In this document: one piece after another, positions 51,250 to 55,240 of the stretch | How the letters are laid out: each line of letters starts with the position of its first letter | Numbering within the stretch: the stretch's first letter is position 1 | NCBI RefSeq assembly: GCF_018613795.1 | Contig: NZ_JAGGPN010000057.1 | Location: 1-55,240, forward strand | Source: Arthrobacter sp. ISL-65 | GTDB taxonomy: Bacteria; Actinomycetota; Actinomycetes; Actinomycetales; Micrococcaceae | DNA length: 55,240 bases | Direction: 5' to 3' | Position numbers and translations under genes: made by a program | The notes under the pieces: model-generated | Told to the model about the DNA's origin: nothing | What the model saw: the letters and a program-made list of their open reading frames with translations, nothing else | The model's database searches: none

Positions 51250-51636
51250 ATGTGTGGTGTCTGCGGGAGGACTACCGTCGCCGATCCTGCCCTGGGACCG
51301 GTACGAACCAGCAGGCAACATCTGATCGTGGCCGGGGCGATCAACGCCGTTTGTTCCGGCCTCCCGGGAGCCCCGAAGGTGACTGCAGTCAAGGACGGCT
51401 GGATGATGACAAGCCCCTCCGGGGGCTCCAGGCAGTGCCAGACCGTTGAAGAACTGTGGTCCGCCGTGCTGGGCTGCTTCACAAACGCATCGGTTTTGGA
51501 CCACCTGCGCAAACGCCGGCAGGCGTACGCAGCTGATCCAGCCAATGCCGGCCTGCCCGCGCGCGCGGCACTAGCGGCGGGGCTGTTGCCGGAACCAGCT
51601 GCACGCAAATACTCCCAAGGAGATGTTCATGACTGA
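51250..51636 (+). CDS. Unknown CxxC protein in amide/imide operon
   Basis: A 128-residue protein with no family I recognise. It begins MCGVCGRTTVADPALGPVRT, where Cys2 and Cys5 form a CxxC pair; further cysteines lie at about 35, 63 and 76 (INAVCSGLPGAPK, GSRQCQTVEELW, VLGCFTNAS). These could bind zinc or an iron-sulfur cluster. The C-terminal third is helical and Ala-rich. The start follows GGGAAGGGAGCAGAC. It overlaps the start of the flavin reductase gene by eight bases, which suggests coupled translation and a working partnership. Candidate redox or metal partner of the OYE protein, by position only. Confidence 0.6.
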   Translation: MCGVCGRTTVADPALGPVRTSRQHLIVAGAINAVCSGLPGAPKVTAVKDGWMMTSPSGGSRQCQTVEELWSAVLGCFTNASVLDHLRKRRQAYAADPANAGLPARAALAAGLLPEPAARKYSQGDVHD

Positions 51637-52732
51637 TTACACCCCGCTCTGGTCACCCACTCTGATCGGTTCCACGGAACTGGACAACCGGGTTGCGCTG
51701 GCTCCCATGACACGGATCAGCGCCACCGAGGACGGGCATGCCACGGAAATAATGGCTTCCTACTACCGGACGTTCGCGCGGGGAGGTTTCGGGCTGCTGA
51801 TCACGGAAGGTATCTATCCGGACACTGCCCACAGCCAGGGCTACCACTACCAGCCAGGCATCGCCACCGAGGAGCAGGCACAGTCCTGGGCGAAAGTCGT
51901 CGACGGCGTCCACACAGCGGGCTCCAAGATCTTCGCCCAGCTGATGCATGCGGGGGCGCAGAGCCAGGGAAACCGGTTCGTGGGCTCCTCAGTGGGACCA
52001 TCGGCGGTGGCACCCAAAGGGGAGCAACTGGGGTTCTACCGCGGTGAAGGTCCCTATCCCGTTCCTTCGGAGATCACAGCGGCCCAGATGGAAGAGGTCC
52101 GTGATGGCTTCGTCACGGCGGCGCTGCATGCACAGCAGGCCGGCTTTGACGGCGTCGAGATCCATGGTGCCAACGGGTACCTGCTTGACCAGTTCCTCAC
52201 GGAATACCTGAACCAGCGCGACGACAACTACGGCGGCTCACCGGAGAACAGGGTGCGCTTCGCCGCCGAAATCTGCCGCGACGTCCGCCAAACCGTTGGC
52301 CCGGGCATGACAGTGGGGATTCGCATCTCCCAGTCCAAGGTCAGCGACAATGACCACAAGTGGAGCGGAGGAGTCCAAGAAGCAGAAGTCATTTTCGCCT
52401 CGCTGGGCGCCACGGGAATCGATTTTGTCCACACCACCGAATACCGCGCCACAGAGCCCGCGTTCAGGGATGCAGAGGAAACCCTGGCTGCGCTGGCTAA
52501 GCAGTACTCGGGAGTGCCCGTGATCGCCAACGGCAAGCTCGACGATCCGGACACGGCGGTGTCCATGCTGGCAGAGGGCTCAGCAGACGTCGTTGCGCTC
52601 GGTAAAGCCGCCCTGGCCAACCGGAACTGGCCGCATCTTGTCCGCAACAACCTGGAATTCGGGGAACTCGACCCCTCCGTCTTTGCTCCTCTGGCGGACG
52701 TCAAAGACTGGGAACTAGAAGATCCCTCCTAG
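51629..52732 (+). CDS. Old-yellow-enzyme family flavin oxidoreductase
   Basis: A 367-residue FMN-dependent NADH:flavin oxidoreductase. Family marks: ELDNRVALAPMTRISATEDG (FMN-contacting), FAQLMHAGAQSQGNRF, GFDGVEIHGANGYLLDQFL with the substrate-binding His-Gly-Ala-Asn, YGGSPENRVRFAAEI, and the phosphate-binding VALGKAALAN at the end. These enzymes reduce activated C=C bonds, including those of maleimides and other unsaturated cyclic imides or lactams, which suits an imide pathway. ATG at 51629 follows AAGGAGATGTTC; the ATG six bases earlier lies inside that site. Last gene of the operon. Confidence 0.9.
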   Translation: MTDYTPLWSPTLIGSTELDNRVALAPMTRISATEDGHATEIMASYYRTFARGGFGLLITEGIYPDTAHSQGYHYQPGIATEEQAQSWAKVVDGVHTAGSKIFAQLMHAGAQSQGNRFVGSSVGPSAVAPKGEQLGFYRGEGPYPVPSEITAAQMEEVRDGFVTAALHAQQAGFDGVEIHGANGYLLDQFLTEYLNQRDDNYGGSPENRVRFAAEICRDVRQTVGPGMTVGIRISQSKVSDNDHKWSGGVQEAEVIFASLGATGIDFVHTTEYRATEPAFRDAEETLAALAKQYSGVPVIANGKLDDPDTAVSMLAEGSADVVALGKAALANRNWPHLVRNNLEFGELDPSVFAPLADVKDWELEDPS

Positions 52733-52899
52733 GAGCAATGCCGTTTACTTAGGCCTGTTTGTGTTAATCTTTCGGCGTGGCGCGTAGTGGATGGGTGACA
52801 CCCGAAGGTCCTGAACGGTTGAGTGATCATGTCTCGATCGGTGTTTGACACGGGTTTTTCCGCCACTGGTTCCGGTGACCAGCGCAGCCGGCTGCTGCC

Positions 52900-53195
52900 C
52901 TCACGCTTGCGCAACCTGTGCCATGACTCCAGACCCTGGAAAGACCAGACGACCACGGCTTGACCAGATCGGCAGCCCGTACCGGTGTGAGGTCTTCTCC
53001 TGCCCTTTGTAGCCGCCGCGCTGCTTGGTAAGGGCGATGCCGTCCCTACTTTGGCGTTCGCTGATGAAGGAGCGTTCGAATTCGGCGAAAGCGCCCATGA
53101 CGGAGAGCACGTGGTTTGCCGTGGGGGAGTCCTCGCCGGTGAAGACAAGGCTCTCCTTGACGAACTCCACCGCACGCCTTTGCAGGGCATTGTGG
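52900..53195 (-). pseudogene. Serine recombinase (resolvase) remnant
   Basis: The minus strand holds the middle of a Tn3-type resolvase catalytic domain: VEFVKESLVFTGEDSPTANH followed by VLSVMGAFAEFERSFISERQ and DGIALTKQRGGYKG. The N-terminal part with the catalytic Ser is missing; the sequence is cut where it meets the cold-shock gene terminator. Beyond KGGYKG the C-terminal helix-turn-helix is scattered over other frames (LTPVRAADLVK), so it is inactive. It marks a former transposon or integrated element. Confidence 0.7.
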
Positions 53196-53200
53196 GAACA

Positions 53201-53236
53201 AAAAAGCTGACCGCGGGTTGTGCCGGTCAGCTTTTT
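53201..53236 (-). terminator. Strong terminator hairpin
   Basis: AAAAAGCTGACC (53201-53212) pairs perfectly with GGTCAGCTTTTT (53225-53236). On the minus strand the stem ends in a T-run, so it terminates the cold-shock gene; the A/T runs on both sides allow use in both directions. Confidence 0.8.
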
Positions 53237-53448
53237 GGCAACCGCTTAGAGCGGCTGGATGTTCTCCGCCTGCGGACCTTAGGGCCTTGGGTGACGTCGA
53301 ACTGAACCTTCTGGTTCTCGTCGAGGGAACGGTACCCGCTTGATGCGATTGCCGAAAAGTGTGCGAACACGTCAGCGCTTCCGTCGTCGGGGGCGATGAA
53401 ACCGAAGCCCTTTTCGGCGTTGAACCACTTGACTGTACCTGTTGCCAT
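53227..53448 (-). CDS. Cold-shock protein with frameshifted C-terminus
   Basis: The first 57 residues are a complete CspA-type domain: MATGTVKWFNAEKGFGFIAP with RNP1 (KGFGFI), then DVFAHF (RNP2) and QKVQFDVTQGPK. The normal C-terminus GPQAENIQPL is replaced by VRRRRTSSRSKRLPKS. Adding one G in AAGGTCCGC (base about 53277-53278) restores G-P-Q-A-E-N-I-Q-P-L and a TAA at 53246-53248, giving exactly 67 residues, the family length. As written, the frame runs on into the terminator stem. Either a recent deletion or a sequencing error. Csp proteins bind single-stranded RNA and melt secondary structure. AAGGAAACAAGC precedes the ATG. Confidence 0.8.
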   Translation of the reverse strand: MATGTVKWFNAEKGFGFIAPDDGSADVFAHFSAIASSGYRSLDENQKVQFDVTQGPKVRRRRTSSRSKRLPKS

Positions 53449-54228
53449 GCTTGTTTCCTTCACGGGCCGCGGGCGGAATCCGCTTTTCGGATTGCCGTCC
53501 CCGCCACTCACACCATGAGCCTATGAGGCGTCAGTGGGTGGGCAAGAGACTGGTCAAAGGTGCCGGACTCCCGGACGACGGCCACACGAGGTTGCCGCAG
53601 CCTGACCTCGAGTACGCAGCAGGCACCCCAGCTGATGCGGGGGAGTGGCAATGAGCTGGGCTCGATGCGCTGATACCCGGCGGGCTGAAGGCAAACCTCT
53701 TCCTGATGGGGCTCACACCTTGTCCTCCCGAAGGTGGAACTTCTAAGGCAATTCCCGAGGCCTCAGGTTCTTCTCAGGTGTATCGCGGATGATGGAATAA
53801 CTCCCTGCTGGATGACCTGCCAGCTTTGACCAGCGGGATGGACAGTCGGGTCCGGGCACGACCATCCCCCCAGTGACCGCCCGCTCCGGCTGTCCAACAC
53901 CTGCATACTTCCCGCTGGCTGCTGGGTGATTCACCCGTCTAATAACAGCCCAGGTCGAACGCCGATAACCGGCCATATGTCGCCTCCCCGAGAGTAGGCC
54001 GGCAGAGAAGGCACCCGTCCCCATAGGTTTCAAACACCCAGCCGGGGGCTGGACGTCGAGGAGTACACCGGGATTCATTCCTGGGTGGACGGCGTCAGCC
54101 GGTACACGGTGGTCCACTCACGGACGGTGGCGGTACTCTTCATGGACACACGCCCTGTGACTTGTTCAGCGTCCCCAAGGGAGGCCCGGCGGGAACCCGC
54201 TAAACGGAAGTGCCGCTTAGCGCTTCTG
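53449..54228. other. Gene-poor gap
   Basis: No gene recognised on either strand. Contains GAACGCCGATAACCGGCC at 53957-53974, an exact repeat of 12497-12514; in both places GGCCGG follows within 30 bases and could pair with CCGGCC. Confidence 0.4.
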
Positions 54229-54534
54229 TTCCTCTACCTCTGCCAGCCCAACCAGTTGATAGCTTCCCCGGCGATGGCTGTGAATACCGTATGGGGGCCC
54301 TGGGAACGCCGCGTAAGTGACCTCGTAGCCGTCCGTTCTTAGGAGGGGCACCAACCGGCGGCTGGTGCGGTCAGTCGGCAGGACGGCATCGCCCTCTCCG
54401 TGGGAAACGAAGAGGCGGGGTTTGCCAGTGCAAGGTGCGGGAGGGACAAACCCTGGGGAAATGCTCACCACATGCGTGTTGGTGAGGATGTGGCCCTCTG
54501 TGTCCAGGACGATGCCCGGCCGGTGCCACGTCAC
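54229..54534 (-). pseudogene. Chimeric remnant: HtrA-like protease piece joined to esterase C-terminus
   Basis: One minus-strand frame joins two unrelated families. The first 20 residues include GIVLDTEGHILTNTHVVS, the trypsin-fold segment around the catalytic His of HtrA/DegP proteases. After a short junction (ISPGFVPPAP) it reads KPRLFVSHGEGDAVLPTDRT, then LLRTDGYEVTYAAF, the C-terminal end of an alpha/beta-hydrolase esterase with its acid Asp. The His motif GPHTV lies one frame away, so a base has been inserted near 54296. Both genes are incomplete; this is recombination debris. Confidence 0.5.
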
Positions 54535-54554
54535 CGTCGGCCACTGGCGTAAAA

Positions 54555-54720
54555 CGACCAGTATCCGGGAATCCTTGCCTACGACGCCGCCGGGACCCTC
54601 TAGTACTACGGCAACACCGTCGGATCAACGCCGCGCATCAAGACAGGGGTCGGCTGGACAGGCTGCACCTGCGGCCCGCGGGCCATCGTCGGCGCAGGCT
54701 GGAGCATCTGCACCATCCTT
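54555..54720 (+). pseudogene. FG-GAP repeat protein fragment
   Basis: A plus-strand frame reads GILAYDAAGTL, a TAG stop, then YYGNTVGSTPRIKTGVGWTG and AIVGAG. The pattern D-x-x-G-x-L-W-x-Y-x-G-N...R-I-x-x-G-V-G-W is that of FG-GAP/VCBS-like repeats in secreted actinobacterial lytic enzymes, and the stop sits where Trp is expected (TGG to TAG). A short piece of one such repeat. Confidence 0.4.
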
Positions 54721-54750
54721 CGGTTGGAGCCGGCAAGGGCCTCGAGCTCA

Positions 54751-55240
54751 CTTCCCAACTTCCACATTCTGAGACTAATAATCTGAATGTTCTGCAGAAG
54801 GGCATCTGCCAGTGCCAAGATACTCCGTTTCATTTCCGTAGGCCCGGGAGCTGTTCGGCTCTTCCCTGCCTACAAGTACTTAGGTAGCCGCCGGTCCTCA
54901 AATTCGAGTAGTCGGTACGGATGATTTTAGGCGAGGGCCGTCCTAGCGTGGTTCTAGTGGTTCCCACACTGCTTTCACGATACGAGATGCAAGTGTGGCC
55001 CGGCATGGTGGATGTTGCAGGGCGCATATGATTCTCGCCCGGGCCTTCTCCCCAGGCTTTCTGCAGGCGGAGCTACGCTTTGACTGCCTCGCGGGTTGCT
55101 GTGCTCCTACAACGCTTGCCGCTTGAACGGGAGCAGAGCCTTGGTGCTTCCGGCTGCGAATCCGGCCTAATTAAGTCCGAGGGTAAGGAGTGGCAGTGCT
55201 AGCAAGTACGCCTCCGCAAGAGGGAACGGTGGAAAAGGCA
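54751..55240. other. Gene-poor right edge
   Basis: No gene, RNA or repeat recognised up to the end of the window. Confidence 0.4.

Noticed and set aside
1..55240. CRISPR arrays, tRNA and rRNA genes
   Set aside because: No regularly spaced direct repeats of CRISPR type and no tRNA or rRNA signature sequence was found on reading both strands.

Overview
The window looks like a chromosomal segment of a high-GC actinobacterium close to Arthrobacter/Pseudarthrobacter (Micrococcaceae). The support is the overall base composition and codon use, the IS110 and IS256 remnants, small-protein families common in that group (DUF1508, DUF3618, DUF4235, DUF6221), a 67-residue-type cold-shock protein, and a large sugar-catabolic locus under LacI control. 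The genus is inference from gene content; no rRNA or tRNA gene is present to fix it.

Left part, about 1-12 kb: a loosely packed accessory zone of small stress-type proteins (PRC barrel, a degenerate Hpt domain, SRPBCC, DUF1508 twice, acidic and Pro-rich small proteins, a DUF6221 protein, a repeat-bearing lipoprotein, a DMT permease). Between them lie decayed genes: IS110 and IS256 transposase ends, frameshifted DUF3618 and DUF4235 genes, a cold-shock gene stub and a sensor-like remnant. At 12.6-14.8 kb a visibly AT-richer two-gene island encodes a SIR2-domain protein and a small HEPN-like protein, a likely anti-phage or toxin pair.

Central part, 15.2-37.3 kb: a contiguous glucuronide/glycoside utilisation locus. 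Two LacI regulators accompany two pairs of a Gfo/Idh/MocA oxidoreductase and a TIM-barrel sugar isomerase/epimerase-like protein. A Dpp-type ABC importer lies between the pairs, with one permease fused to an ATPase. The canonical glucuronate route follows: beta-glucuronidase, a GPH symporter, UxaC, a UxuB-type fructuronate reductase and ManD. The locus ends with a 771-residue fusion of a gluconokinase domain to a GH3 glycosidase. Four promoters share one design: a palindromic operator (consensus TTGGCAACCGGTTGCCAA) overlaps the -35 box, and the -10 box follows after 17 bp.

Right part, 37.7-52.7 kb: an AAA ATPase with tandem repeats upstream; a 5-oxoprolinase/biotin carboxylase operon (pxpA-accB-accC-pxpB-pxpC) with a divergent PucR regulator; then a LacI-controlled operon of asparaginase-like amidohydrolase, polysaccharide-deacetylase/cyclic-imidase-like protein, MFS transporter, two SDR dehydrogenases, an unknown CxxC protein and an OYE-family flavin reductase. 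This operon is read here as a candidate cyclic imide/amide catabolic pathway. It is driven by a promoter with two palindromic operators exactly 100 bp apart.

Right edge, 52.9-55.2 kb: another decayed zone, holding a truncated serine recombinase, a cold-shock gene with a one-base C-terminal frameshift, a chimeric HtrA/esterase remnant, an FG-GAP fragment on the other strand, and unassigned DNA.
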